In this document: positions 1 through 12,628 of the stretch, one piece after another
How positions within the stretch are numbered: position 1 is the stretch's first letter
Layout of the letters: each line of letters begins with the position of its first letter
Origin: Mimachlamys varia
Taxonomy: Eukaryota > Mollusca > Bivalvia > Pectinida > Pectinidae
Length of the DNA stretch: 64,000 nucleotides
Reading direction: 5' to 3'
NCBI GenBank assembly: GCA_947623455.1
Contig: OX392541.1
Location: forward strand, 4,044,701-4,108,700
The notes under the pieces: generated by a model
What the model saw: the letters and a program-made list of their open reading frames with translations, nothing else
Told to the model about the DNA's origin: nothing
Database searches by the model: none
Position numbers and translations under genes: made by a program

Positions 1-3000
1 CGTCTGGTATCACCGTGGTATAACATACGTCACAGGGACCTACGTGTCTGACAGGACACGTCTGGTATCAGCGTAGTATACAATACGTCACAGGGACCTA
101 CATGTCTGACAGGACACGTCTGGTATCACTGTGGTATACAATACGTCACAGGGACCTACATGTCTTACAGGACACGTCTGGTATCACTGTGGTATAACCT
201 ACGTCACAGGGACCTACATGTCTTACAGGACACGTCTGGTATCACTGTGGTATAACATACGCCACAGGGACCTACGTGTCTGACAGGACACGTCTGGTAT
301 CACTGTGGTATATAATACGTCACAGGGACCTACATCTCTGACAAGACACGTCTGGTATCAGTGTGGTATATAATACGTCACAGGGACCTACATGTCTGAC
401 AGGACACGTCTGGTATCAGTGTGGTATATAATACGTCACAGGGACCTACATGTCTGACAGTACACGTCTAGTATAAGTGTGGTATATAATACGTCACAGG
501 GACCTATATCTCTGACAGGACACGTCTGGTATCACTGTGGTATAACATACGTCACAGGGACCTACATGTCTGACAGGACACGTCTGGTATCACTGTGGTA
601 TAACATACGTCACAGGGACCTACATGTCTGACAGGACACGTCTGGTATCAGTGTGGTATATAATACGTCACAGGGACCTACATGTCTGACAGGACACGTC
701 TGGTATCACTGTGGTATATAATACTTGACAGGGACCTACATGTCTGACAAGTCACGTCTGGTATCGGCGAGGTATAAAATACGTCACAGGGACCTACATG
801 TCTGACAGGACACATCTGGTATCAGTGCGGTATAAAACACGGCACAGGAACCTACATGTCTGACAGGACACGTCTGGTGTCAGTGTGGTATACAATACGT
901 CACAGGGACATACATCTGTGACAGGACACATCTGGTATCAGCGTGGTATACAATACGGCACAGGGACATACATGTTTGACATGACACATCTGGTATTAGC
1001 GTGGTATACAATACGTCACAGGGACATACATATCTGATAGGACACGTCTGGTATCACCGTGGTATAACATACGTCAAAGGGACCTACGTGTCTGACAGGA
1101 CACGTCTGGTATCAGCGTAGTATACAATACGTCACAGGGACCTACATGTCTGACAGGACACGTCTGGTATCACTGTGGTATACAATACGTCACAGGGACC
1201 TACATGTCTGACAGGACACGTCTGGTATCACTGTGGTATAACCTACGTCACAGGGACCTACATGTCTTACAGGACACGTCTGGTATCACTGTGGTATAAC
1301 ATACGCCACAGGGACCTACGTGTCTGACAGGACACGTCTGGTATCACTGTGGTATAACATACGTCACAGGGACCTACATCTCTGACAAGACACGTCTGGT
1401 ATCAGTGTGGTATATAATACGTCACAGGGACCTACATGTCTGACAGGACACATCTGGTATCAGCGTGGTATACAATACGTCACAGGGACATACATGTCTG
1501 ATAGAACACGTCTGGTATCACCGTGGTATAACATACGTCACAAGGACCTACGTGTCTGACAGGACACGTCTGGTATCAGCGTAGTATACAATACGTCACA
1601 GGGACCTACATGTCTGACAGGACACGTCTGGTATCACTGTGGTATACAATACGTCACAGGGACCTACATGTCTGACAGGACACGTCTGGTATCACTGTGG
1701 TATAACCTACGTCACAGGGACCTACATGTCTTACAGGACACGTCTGGTATCACTGTGGTATAACCTACGTCACAGGGACCTACGTGTCTGACAGGACACG
1801 TCTGGTATCACTGTGGTATATAATACGTCACAGGGACCTACATCTCTGACAAGACACGTCTGGTATCAGTGTGGTATATAATACGTCACAGGGACCTACA
1901 TGTCTGAAAGGACACGTCTGGTATCAGTGTGGTATATAATACGTCACAGGGACCTACATGTCTGACAGGACACGTCTGGTATCAGTGTGGTATATAATAC
2001 GTCACAAGGACCTACATCTCTGACAAGACACGACTGATATCAGTGTGGTATATAATACGTCAGGGGAACTTCATGTCTGACAGGACACGTCTGGTATCAG
2101 TGTGGTATACAATACGTCACAGGGACATACATGTCTGACAGGACACGTCTGGTATCAGTGTGGTATATAATACGTCACAGGGACCTACATCTCTGACAAG
2201 ACACGTCTGGTATCAGTGTGGTATATAATACGTGACAGGGACCTACATGTCTGACAGGACACGTCTGGTATCACTGTGGTATAACATACGTCACAGGGAC
2301 CTACATCTCTGACAAGACACGTCTGGTATCAGTGTGGTATATAATACGTCACAGGGACCTACATGTCTGACAGGACACGTCTGGTATCAGTGTGGTATAT
2401 AATACGTCACAGGGACCTACATCTCTGACAAGACACGTCTGGTATCAGTGTGGTATAAAATACGTCACAGGGACCTACATGTCTGACAAGACACGTCTGG
2501 TATCGGCGAGGTATAAAATACGTCACAGGGACCTACATGTCTGACAGGACACGTCTGGTATCAGTGCGGTATAAAACACGGCACAGGAACCTACATGTCT
2601 GACAGGACACGTCTGGTGTCAGTGTGGCATACAATACGTCACAGGGACATACATCTGTGACAGGACACATCTGGTATCAGCGTGGTATACAATACGGCAC
2701 AGGGACATACATGTTTGACATGACACATCTGGTATCAGCGTGGTATACAATACGTCACAGGGACATACATGTCTGACAGGACACATCTGGTATCAGCGTG
2801 GTATACAATACGTCACAGGGACATACATATCTGATAGGGCACGTCTGGTATCACCGTGGTATAACATACGTCACAGGGACCTACGTGTCTGACAGGACAC
2901 GTCTGGTATCAGCGTAGTATACAATACGTCACAGGGACCTACATGTCTGACAGGACACGTCTGGTATCACTGTGGTATACAATACGTCACAGGGACCTAC

Positions 3001-5362
3001 ATGTCTGACAGGACACGTCTGGTATCACTGTGGTATAACCTACGTCACAGGGACCTACATGTCTTACAGGACACGTCTGGTATCACTGTGGTATAACATA
3101 CGCCACAGGGACCTACGTGTCTGACAGGACACGTCTGGTATCACTGTGGTATAACATACGTCACAGGGACCTACATCTCTGACAAGACACGTCTGGTATC
3201 AGTGTGGTATATAATACGTGACAGGGACCTACATGTCTGACAGGACACGTCTGGTATCAGTGTGGTATATAATACGTCACAGGGACCTACATCTCTGACA
3301 AGACACGTCTGGTATCAGTGTGGTATAAAATACGTCACAGGGACCTACATGTCTGACAGGACACGTCTGGTATCGGCGAGGTATAAAATACGTCACAGGG
3401 ACCTACATGTCTGACAGGACACGTCTGGTATCAGTGTGGTATAACATACGTCACAGGGACCTACATCTCTGACAAGACACGTCTGGTATCAGTGTGGTAT
3501 ATAATACGTCACAGGGACCTACATGTCTGACAGGACACGTCTGGTATCAGTGTGGTATATAATACGTCACAGGGACCTACATCTCTGACAAGACACGTCT
3601 GGTATCAGTGTGGTATAAAATACGTCACAGGGACCTACATGTCTGACAGGACACGTCTGGTATCAGTGCGGTATAAAACACGGCACAGGGACCTACATGT
3701 CTGACAGGACACGTCTGGTGTCAGTGTGGCATACAATACGTCACAGGGACATACATCTGTGACAGGACACATCTGGTATCAGCGTGGTATACAATACGGC
3801 ACAGGGACATACATGTTTGACATCACACATCTGGTATCAGCGTGGTATACAATACGGCACAGGGACATACATGTCTGACAGGACACATCTGGTATCAGCG
3901 TGGTATACAATACGTCACAGGGACATACATATCTGATAGGACACGTCTGGTATCACCGTGGTATAACATACGTCACAGGGACCTACGTGTCTGACAGGAC
4001 ACGTCTGGTATCAGCGTAGTATACAATACGTCACAGGGACCTACATGTCTGACAGGACACGTCTGGTATCACTGTGGTATACAATACGTCACAGGGACCT
4101 ACATGTCTTACAGGACACGTCTGGTATCACTGTGGTATAACCTACGTCACAGGGACCTACATGTCTTACAGGACACGTCTGGTATCACTGTGGTATAACA
4201 TACGCCACAGGGACCTACGTGTCTGACAGGACACGTCTGGTATCACTGTGGTATATAATACGTCACAGGGACCTACATCTCTGACAAGACACGTCTGGTA
4301 TCAGTGTGGTATATAATACGTCACAGGGACCTACATGTCTGACAGGACACGTCTGGTATCAGTGTGGTATATAATACGTCACAGGGACCTACATGTCTGA
4401 CAGTACACGTCTAGTATAAGTGTGGTATATAATACGTCACAGGGACCTATATCTCTGACAGGACACGTCTGGTATCACTGTGGTATAACATACGTCACAG
4501 GGACCTACATGTCTGACAGGACACGTCTGGTATCACTGTGGTATAACATACGTCACAGGGACCTACATGTCTGACAGGACACGTCTGGTATCAGTGTGGT
4601 ATATAATACGTCACAGGGACCTACATGTCTGACAGGACACGTCTGGTATCACTGTGGTATATAATACTTGACAGGGACCTACATGTCTGACAAGTCACGT
4701 CTGGTATCACTGTGGTATAACATACGTCACAGGGACCTACATCTCTGACAAGACACATCTGGTATCAGTGTGTTATATAATACGTCACAGGGACCTACAT
4801 GTCTGACACGACACGTCTGGTATCAGTGTGATATATAATACGTCACAGGGACCTACATGTCTGACAGGACACGTCTAGTATCAGTGTGGTATATAATACG
4901 TCACAGGGACCTACATCTCTGACAAGACATGTCTGATATCAGTTTGGTATATAATACGTCACAGGGACCTACATGTCTGACAAGACACGTCTGGTATCAG
5001 TGTGGTATATAATACGTCACAGGGACCTACATCTCTGACAAGTCACGTCTGGTATCGGCGTGGTATATAATACGTCACAGGGACCTACATCTCTGACAAG
5101 ACACGTCTGGTATCGGCGTGGTATATAATTCGTCACAGGGACCTACATGTCTGATAGGACACGTTTGGTATCAGTGTGGTATATAATACGTCACAGGGAC
5201 CTACATGTCTGACAGGACACGTCTGGTATCAGTGTGGTATAAAATACGTCACAGGGACCTACATGTCTGACAAGACACGTCTGGTATCAGTGTGGTATAT
5301 AAAACGTCACAGGGACCTACATGTTTGACAGGACACGTCTGGTATCAGTGTGGTATAAAATA
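1..5362. repeat. 58-bp minisatellite array (about 92 units), truncated at the left edge
   Basis: A head-to-tail tandem repeat with a 58-bp period fills the first 5.36 kb. The unit contains ACGTCTGGTATCA, then GTGGTATA, then ACGTCACAGGGACCTAC and TGTCTGACAGGAC. Units differ by point changes such as TCACTG/TCAGTG/TCAGCG and ATGTCTG/ATCTCTG, with almost no length change. A distinctive pair of units (TCACCGTGG followed by TCAGCGTAG) recurs near 1, 1,045, 1,510, 2,841 and 3,946, so blocks of about 8 to 23 units have themselves been duplicated. No coding frame or RNA gene is visible. The array starts at base 1 and probably continues to the left. Confidence 0.97.
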
Positions 5363-5567
5363 TGAGTTGTATGACGTCAGTTAGTTCCGTTATAAGCTAC
5401 ACCTGCCTGGATTGGATGTGATATAGAGAGTTGTAAATTCCAGGTAAATACTTGTGTTAGACACATTTATAACTTCGTTACTCAGTACCGCTGTACCATG
5501 TACTCAGCATTGCCATGCTAAATACACAATAAACCACAATGAGACATTCTCGGGGACCTTCTTTATA
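5363..5567. other. Unique spacer with a polyadenylation-like signal
   Basis: About 200 bp of non-repetitive, AT-rich sequence follows the 58-bp array. It has an AATAAA hexamer at 5528-5533 on the plus strand, but no coding frame leads into it, so a gene 3' end here is only a possibility. Confidence 0.4.
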
Positions 5568-6460
5568 ACAAGAGGCCCATGGGCCTTAACGGTCATCTGA
5601 CTTTAACGACAATGCATTTTGTGTTGGTAATTGCGTTGTTCTTTAAAGATATCAACATATTTGTCACAGGTGACCTTGTAAGAAGGTCAATGATCAAACT
5701 TGGTATCCCTTCATTAAAGCATGCTGCTAGTCAATTATCAGTACCCTGTGTCACTTAGTTACTGAGAAGAATCCATTTTTACACATTTTGCTCTGTGACT
5801 TTGGGCGTTGGTCAAGGTCATTTACTTAAGCGAATTTTGTAGACCTTCATGCAGCATACTGCAGGCCAAATGTCAGTACCCTAAGCCAATCTGTTATTGA
5901 AAAGAGGTTTCTTTAAGACTTAAAGACTTTTGACCACTGTGATCTTGAAAGATGGTCAAGGTCATTAATTTGCACCAACTTTGTTGACCTTCATTTACGC
6001 TTGTTAAAATCCAAATGTCAGTACCCTGAGCCAGTCAGTTATTGCAAAGACTTTAAGACTCAAGTTAATTAATTTGAACAATCTTAGTAGCCCTTAATTC
6101 TAGCATGCCACAGGCCAAATATAAATACCATAATCCATTCGTTTACAGAAAATAATTTAATTGGCGATTTATAACACGTTTGACACCTGTGACCTTGAAT
6201 GTATGAATTTTGAGAATGATCCACCCAGTACTTCTCAAGAAATATCAATAACAAACTATTACTCACGAATCCAAGATGGCAGCCTGTCGACCATATTAGC
6301 CTTTCATTCCATCATGTTACTAGCAGAGTTTTAGAGCTCTGGGCCTTTAAGGTACTGAGTGAACAGTTGTTTAAAAGATTTTTTAACACATGTGACCTTG
6401 AACGTAGGTCAATGTCAGTTATTTCAACAAACGTTGTAGCCCTTCATCAACGCATGCAGC
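5568..6460. repeat. Decayed bivalve-type interspersed repeat (composite of ~150-bp subunits)
   Basis: The stretch opens with AAGAGGCCCATGGGCCTTAA and then repeats a diverged ~140-200-bp theme four or five times. Each copy has a TGACCTTGAA-like start, a GGTCAAGGTCATT block, a TAGCCCTTCAT block, a GCATGCTGC or CAGGCCAAAT block and a CAGTACCCT block. I recognise this wording from interspersed repeats common in bivalve genomes, from memory and without a database search. The copies are clearly diverged and the small open frames inside them look accidental. It could be a relic non-autonomous transposon or a long tandem-structured SINE. Confidence 0.65.
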
Positions 6461-6549
6461 ATGCATACTGTGATCACTCTTAGCTTTCGGTTATTGCGAA
6501 AAATGCAAAGAAGAGTAAAAGTTTGTCGTGTACTTCACCGACAACTCCA

Positions 6550-6717
6550 TGGTCGTGTGGTTCACATCTTAGTCATCGGGTCGTGTTTTCGATTTGTAAA
6601 CAGGGTTTATTTGTCGAATGACAGGTCACGAATGTCTCCTGTCCCAGATTTTAACACCATACCGGTAGGACGAGTTTAATAAAAGTTCAGTATTTTTTAT
6701 CGTCACAGATTTTAACG
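6550..6717 (+). repeat. Dispersed repeat, copy 1 of 2
   Basis: This segment shares ordered blocks with 8199-8392 in the same orientation: GTGGTTCAC, TTTTCGATTTGTAAA, CCCAGATTTTAACAC, ATACCGGT and a second CAGATTTTAACG near the end. The two copies are diverged. Nothing coding is visible. It is probably part of a larger old interspersed element. Confidence 0.6.
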
Positions 6718-6736
6718 CTTTAAGATTGTTAGGAAT

Positions 6737-7092
6737 GAAAAGACAATACCCGGGGAATGCTATAAACGTCGGAAACCCGGGATATAATAAAACAAATCAG
6801 AAATCCGGGAATATTAAAAACGTCGGAAACCTGGGATATAATAAAACAAATCAGAAATCCGGGAATATTAAAAACGTCGGAAACCCGGGATATAATAAAA
6901 CAAATCAGAAATCCGGGAATATTAAAAACGTCGGAAACCTGGGATATAATAAAACAAATCGGAAATCCGGGGAATTATTAAAAATCGTCGGAAACCCGAG
7001 AAAAATTGAAAACGTCGGAAACCCAGAAAATGTTAAAAAAAACCCGGCAGAAACCAGGAAAATGTTTTTAAAAAAACGTCGGAAACCGGGAG
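6737..7092. repeat. 54-bp minisatellite (four good units plus degenerate tail)
   Basis: A 54-bp unit containing GGAAACCCGGGATATAATAA, AATCAGAAATCCGGGAATAT and AAAAACGTC repeats from 6771, with three clean copies and a fourth of 57 bp. A decayed tail (GGAAACCCGAG, GGAAACCCAG, GGAAACCGGGAG) runs to about 7092. Because 54 is 18 codons, an open frame of 124 codons (6726-7100) survives with an 18-residue period. That is expected of the repeat length alone, so I do not call a gene. Confidence 0.85.
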
Positions 7093-7100
7093 AACATTAA

Positions 7101-7612
7101 ACACGTTTAAACACGTTACAGTTACTATTGCCTGTCTTCGTTTAAAATCGTTTCTATCTAATTTTAGAAGTTTCTAAACAAGCTATATTTTCATATAGAG
7201 TTAGGCTGTCCCTTTTGATTGACTAAGTTAGGAAAAGATCATATACTTATATTTACATTTCCGGTGTGTATTCCCTATATATATAGTACTACCAACGATT
7301 TTGACGTTTACACTTCGGTAAACGTTAGTCCAGCGCGTAGGAATACAAGCCGAACCACTATCACGCTTGCGCTATTAGTGTCAATCCGCATTGCTAATTT
7401 GTTACCTTTGATTAAAACTTCGGATGAACATGTTTTTTTTAAAATATGATAAGCAAATGAAAGCAATATACAGTATATGAAAAAAAAATCTTCAATTTCT
7501 AATTTCTAATCAATTGTCGACTGTTCCGTCAGTGCGTATAACGTTCAATAAATGATAATTGTTACTTTTGTAAGTTGCGTAAATCAAATTTAAAGTGTCA
7601 AAATGTAAATAT
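7101..7612. other. AT-rich spacer, nothing recognised
   Basis: No repeat array, convincing coding frame or RNA gene is visible. Short frames such as 7219-7449 lack any recognisable protein feature. Confidence 0.5.
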
Positions 7613-7768
7613 AAGAAATAATTGTTCTTTTTTTGTTGTTTACTGGTGTGTAAACTGATTGTTTATACAGACATTTTAACATAAAGCGCTGAAGCGCGTC
7701 ATTTAAAATATGTGTATAAAAATCAGTATACACACCAGTAAACAACCAAAATGAACAATTATTTCTTA
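7613..7768. mobile_element. Foldback element or MITE-like long imperfect hairpin
   Basis: The left arm starts AAGAAATAATTGTTC and includes GTTGTTTACTGGTGTGTA and TTTATACA. The right arm carries the reverse complement in the same order: TACACACCAGTAAACAAC, then GAACAATTATTTCTT at its end. The arms are about 75 bp each and meet at AGCGCTGAAGCGC around 7685-7697, so there is almost no loop. This fits a palindromic MITE or foldback element. A long hairpin precursor RNA is the alternative. I could not define a target-site duplication. Confidence 0.75.
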
Positions 7769-8059
7769 AGTAAGCACACACTGAATATAATATATCACAT
7801 ATAACATGGATTGTAGTACATGTCTGTGTCAATTTAAACCATTTTCATACATACATGTGTATGTATTCTAGCAACATCACATATATATTTATGATTTATA
7901 TTGATAACTTAGTTTTATGTTTTATGTGCATTCCGTGTTTGTAATGTAACGTGTATTTGGTGTCTTGATAAAGGGGTGGACAGCCTATACAATTTGTTAC
8001 TAGACTATCTGTATACATGTATACATAAATAACAAAGAAACACATATGACGAAGGGAGA
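7769..8059. other. AT-rich spacer
   Basis: AT-rich sequence with microsatellite-like ATACATGT stretches. No coding or RNA feature can be supported. Confidence 0.45.
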
Positions 8060-8160
8060 CAATAGTTTGACTTGTGCCCTGACAGGGCCTCCAACTCACG
8101 ATCTACAGCTAGCCAGAAATACATCACTGCGCCGACTCGGCATCCCTTTAAAAAGGTGTT
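8060..8160 (-). mobile_element. tRNA-like SINE head (partial)
   Basis: Read on the minus strand, about 8146 to 8080 carries GGATGCCGAGTCGGCGCAGT, which resembles an A box of Leu/Ser-like tRNAs. About 35 bp later comes GATCGTGAGTTGGAGGCC, which resembles a B box (GGTTCGAANCC class). The order and spacing match an internal RNA polymerase III promoter. There is no good acceptor stem or anticodon loop, so it is a tRNA-derived SINE head or decayed tRNA relic and not a working tRNA gene. Confidence 0.45.
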
Positions 8161-8198
8161 TTGATGTCGCAGTGATAAACACTCAGGCATTCTTAAAT

Positions 8199-8392
8199 GA
8201 TCACAGTGGTTCACCCAAAGCTGCGTGGTCGGGTCTTTGTTTTCGATTTGTAAATAGGAATCACAATGGTCCCGTCCTCTATATTGTGGAAGAGAGTATC
8301 GTTTTAGCGTCCCAGATTTTAACACAATACCGGTTTAGGCGAGTTAAAATGACAGTAACTATTTTTAGCGTCCCAGATTTTAACGTATATAG
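8199..8392 (+). repeat. Dispersed repeat, copy 2 of 2
   Basis: Diverged same-orientation partner of 6550-6717. It has GTGGTTCACCC, TTTTCGATTTGTAAAT, GTCCCAGATTTTAACAC, ATACCGGTTTAGG and a second GTCCCAGATTTTAACG. It lies directly beside the SINE-like head, so both may belong to one older composite element. Confidence 0.6.
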
Positions 8393-8782
8393 AGACATTA
8401 TAATATTGCTGGTTTAAACACCAGTATGTAAAGTTCTATATTCAGTTAAGGATTAATTTTTTATTTTGTTTATTTTTGAGATTAGAAATCCAATGGAGCA
8501 CGAGATCATTCGCATAGCTCCGCAAACATGTATTGTTGTTGAAGTCTGCACAAAGTTGGCACATTCACAGGTATAGATATGGGATTATAGCTCTAGCTTG
8601 CGGAACAGTATATATCATATGTTATCAAGTAACTGTCAGTTTAGATTGTAAATTGTACAGTTTTTATATGACAACAGATGTCCCCCAGCATACAAATACG
8701 CGCCGAGTACCCCCCCCCCACCTTTCGTTCACATGTAACTCAATAATTGACATGGTAACGGGTTTACAGTTTGATTCCAGGG
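8393..8782. other. AT-rich spacer
   Basis: Non-coding sequence with a short C homopolymer near 8712. No further feature is recognised. Confidence 0.4.
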
Positions 8783-9016
8783 CCGAGTTGTTCAAAAGGT
8801 GATTAGCTTAATCAGTGATTAGCGCAAGCATTGATTATCCTGTGACTTTAAAATGAAATCATATCTTTAGTTACAATTTTGCAAATAGCAAATATAATGT
8901 AGTCTCTATTTACATGTAAAATTGTAAGACTTTATTTTGTTAATTGACAGAATTATAAAAGTTTGAAAAGTGTCGTTAAATAGTGATTAAGCTAATCACC
9001 CTTTGAACAACTGGGT
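8783..9016. mobile_element. MITE with ~31-bp terminal inverted repeats
   Basis: The left end reads CGAGTTGTTCAAAAGGTGAT then TAGCTTAATCA (8784-8814). The right end (8983-9015) is its near-perfect reverse complement, ending ATCACCCTTTGAACAACTGG. The 230-bp element has an AT-rich interior and no coding capacity, as expected for a MITE. Its right end abuts the 40-bp minisatellite that starts at about 9018. No target-site duplication is obvious. Confidence 0.75.
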
Positions 9017-9017
9017 G

Positions 9018-12000
9018 CAGGTCATTACAATGCATTGATCGACGTTAACTTTGACGCCTGGTTCTAACAATGTAATGATCGACGTTAACTTTGACGCCTG
9101 ATTCTAATAATGTAATGATCGACGTTTACTTTGACGCCTGGCTCTAAAAATGTAATGATCGACGTTAACTTTGACGCCTGGTTCTAACAATGTAATGATC
9201 TACGATAACTTTGACGCCTGGTTCTAACAATGTAATTATCGTCGTTAACTTTGACGCCTGGTTCTAACAATGTAATGATAGTCGTTAACTTTGACGCCTG
9301 GTTCTAACAATGTAATGATCGACGTTTACTTTGACGCCTGGTTCTAACAATGTAATGATCGACGTTTACTTTGACGCCTGGTTCTAACAATGTAATAATC
9401 GTCGTTAACTTTGACGCCTGGTTCTAACAATGTAATGATCGACGTCACTTGGACGCCTGGTTCTAACAATGTAATGATAGTCGTTAACTTTGACGCCTGG
9501 TTCTAACAATGTAATGATCGACGTAAACTTTGACGCCTGGTTCTAACAATGTAATGATCGACGTTTACTTTGACGCCTGGTTCTAACAATGTAATGATCG
9601 ACGTTTACTTTGACGCCTGGTTCTAACAATGTAATAATCGTCGTTAACTTTGACGCCTGGTTCTAACAATGTAATGATCGACGTCACTTGGACGCCTGGT
9701 TCTAACAATGTAATGATCGACGTTAACTTTGACGCCTGGTTCTAACAATGTAATGATAGTCGTTAACTTTGACGCCTGGTTCTAACAATGTAATGATCGA
9801 CGTTTACTTTGACGCCTGGTTCTAACAATGTAATGATCGACGTTTACTTTGACGCCTGGTTCTAACAATGTAATAATCGTCGTTAACTTTGACGCCTGGT
9901 TCTAACAATGTAATGATCGACGTCACTTGGACGCCTGGTTCTAACAATGTAATGATCGACGTTAACTTTGACGCCTGGTTCTAACAATGTAATGATCGAC
10001 GTTAATTTTGACGCCTGGTTCTAACAATGTAATGATAGTCGTTAACTTTGACGCCTGGTTCTAACAATGTAATGATCGACGTTTACTTTGACGCCTGGTT
10101 CTAACAATGTAATGATCTACGTTAACTTTGACGCCTGGTTCTAACAATGTAATGATAGTCGTTAACTTTGACGCCTGGTTCTAACAATGTAATGATCGAC
10201 GTTTACTTTGACGCCTGGTTCTAACAATGTAATGATCGACGTTTACTTTGACGCCTGGTTCTAACAATGTAATAATCGTCGTTAACTTTGACGCCTGGTT
10301 CTAACAATGTAATGATCGACGTCACTTGGACGCCTGGTTCTAACAATGTAATGATAGTCGTTAACTTTGACGCCTGGTTCTAACAATGTAATGATCGACG
10401 TTTACTTTGACGCCTGGTTCTAACAATGTAATGATCGACGTTTACTTTGACGCCTGGTTCTAACAATGCAATGATCGACGTTGACTTTGACGCCTGGTTC
10501 TAACAATGTAATGATCGACGTTTACTTTGACGCCTGGCTCTAACAATGTAATGATCGACGTTTACTTTGACGCCTGGTTCTAACAATGCAATGATCGACA
10601 TTTACTTTGACGCCTGGTTCTAACAATGCAATGATCGACGTTAACTTTGACGCCTGGTTCTAACAATGTAATGATCGACGTTAACTTTGACGCCTGGTTT
10701 TAACAATGTAATGATCGACGTTAACTGTGACGCCTGGTTCTAACAATGTAATGATCGACGTTAACTTTGACGCCTGGTTCCAACAATGTAATGATCTACG
10801 ATAACTTTGACGCCTAGTTCTAACAATGCAATGATCTACGATAACTTTGATGCCTGGTTCTAACAATGTAATGATCGAGTTAAACTTTGACGCCTGGTTC
10901 TAACAATGTAATGATCTACGATAACTTTGACGCCTGGTTCTAACAATGTAATGATCGACGTTAACTTTGCCGCCTGGTTGTAACAATGTAATGATCGACG
11001 TTAACTTTGACGCCTGGTTCTAACAATGTAATGATCAACGTTTACTTTGAGCCTGGTTCTAACAATGTAACGATCGTCGTTAACTTTGCCGCCTGGTTGT
11101 AACAATGTAATGATCGACGTTAAATTTGACGCCTGGTTCTAACAATGTAATGATCGACGTTAACTTTGACGCCTGGTTCTAACAATGTAATGATCGACGT
11201 TAACTTTGACGCCTGGTTCTAACAATGTAATGATCGACGTTTACTTTGACGCCTGGTTCTAACAATGTAATGATCGACGTAAACTTTGACGCCTGGTTCT
11301 TACAATGTAATGATCGACGTTAACTTTGACGCCTGGTTCTAACAATGTAATGATCAATGTTTACTTTGAGCCTGGTTCTAACAATGTAATGATCGTCGTT
11401 AACTTTGACGCCTGGTTCTAACAATGTAATGATCGACGTAAACTTTGACGCCTGGTTCTAACAATGTAATGATCGACGTTAACTTTGACGCCTGGTTCTA
11501 ACAATGTAATGATCAATGTTTACTTTGAGCCTGGTTCTAACAATGTAATGATCGACGTTAACTTTGACGCCTGGTTCTAACAATGTAATGATCGACGTTA
11601 ACTTTGCCGCCTGGTTGTAACAATGTAATGATCGACGTTAAATTTGACGCCTGGTTCTAACAATGTAATGATCGTCGTTAACTTTGCCGCCTGGTTGTAA
11701 CAATGTAATGATCGACGTTAAATTTGACGCCTGGTTCTAACAATGTTATGATCGACGTTAACTTTGACGCCTGGTTCTAACAATGTAATGATCGTCGTTA
11801 ACTTTGACGCCTGGTTCTAACAATGTAATGATCGACGTAAACTTTGACGCCTGGTTCTTACAATGTAATGATCGACGTTAACTTTGACGCCTGGTTCTAA
11901 CAATGTAATGATCAACGTTTACTTTGAGCCTGGTTCTAACAATGTAATGATCGACGTTTACTTTGAACCTGGTTCTAACAATGTAATGATCGTCGTTAAC

Positions 12001-12628
12001 TTTGACGTCTGGTTCTAACAATGTAATGATCGACGTTAACTTTGACGCCTGGTTCTAACAATGTAATGATCGTCGTTAACTTTGACGTCTGGTTCTAACA
12101 ATGTAATGATCGACGTTAACTTTGACGCCTGGTTCTAACAATGTAATGATCGTCGTTAACTTTGACGCCTGGTTCTAACAATGTAATGATCGACGTTGAC
12201 TTTGACGCCTGGTTGTAACAATGTAATGATCGACGTTAATTTTGACGCCTGGTTGTAACAATGTAATGATCTACGATAACTTTGACGACTGGTTCTAATA
12301 ATGTAATGATCGACGTTTACTTTGACGCCTGGTTCTAACAATGTAATGATCGACGTTTACTTTGACGCCTGGTTCTAACAATGTAATGATCGTCGTTAAC
12401 TTTGACGCCTGGTTCTAACAATGTAATGATCGACGTTTACTTTGACGCCTGGTTCTAACAATGTAATGATCGTCGTTAACTTTGACGCCTGGTTCTAACA
12501 ATGTAATGATCGACGTTTACTTTGACGCCTGGTTCTAACAATGTAATGATCTACGATAACTTTGACGCCTGATTCTAACAATGTTATTATCGACGTTAAC
12601 TTTGACGTCTGGTTCTAACAATGTAATA
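9018..12628. repeat. 40-bp minisatellite array I (about 90 units)
   Basis: A 40-bp unit is repeated head to tail. It contains GACGCCTGGTTCTAACAATG followed by TAATGATCGACGTTAACTTT. Variants include GTCGTTAAC, CTACGATAAC and GACGTTTAC. A 39-bp variant with GACGTCACTTGGACG recurs at about 9441, 9680, 9919 and 10318, showing 6- and 10-unit higher-order blocks. A shortened TTTGAGCC variant is frequent between 11,040 and 11,930. The array ends at 12,628. It lies upstream of the esterase gene and is unrelated in sequence to the 40-bp array in intron 1. Confidence 0.97.

Noticed and set aside
1..5362. CRISPR-like array of repeats and spacers
   Set aside because: The whole 58-bp period is repeated, with no unique spacers, and the context is eukaryotic. 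The same holds for the 40-, 42- and 24-bp arrays.
6726..7100. 124-codon frame with an 18-residue period
   Set aside because: It is the 54-bp minisatellite translated. No homology, start context or flanking gene structure is visible.
8080..8146. Functional tRNA gene on the minus strand
   Set aside because: Box A- and box B-like motifs are present, but I cannot fold an acceptor stem or anticodon arm.
8046..8417. 123-codon frame on the plus strand
   Set aside because: It overlaps the tRNA-like SINE head and a dispersed repeat and has no protein features.
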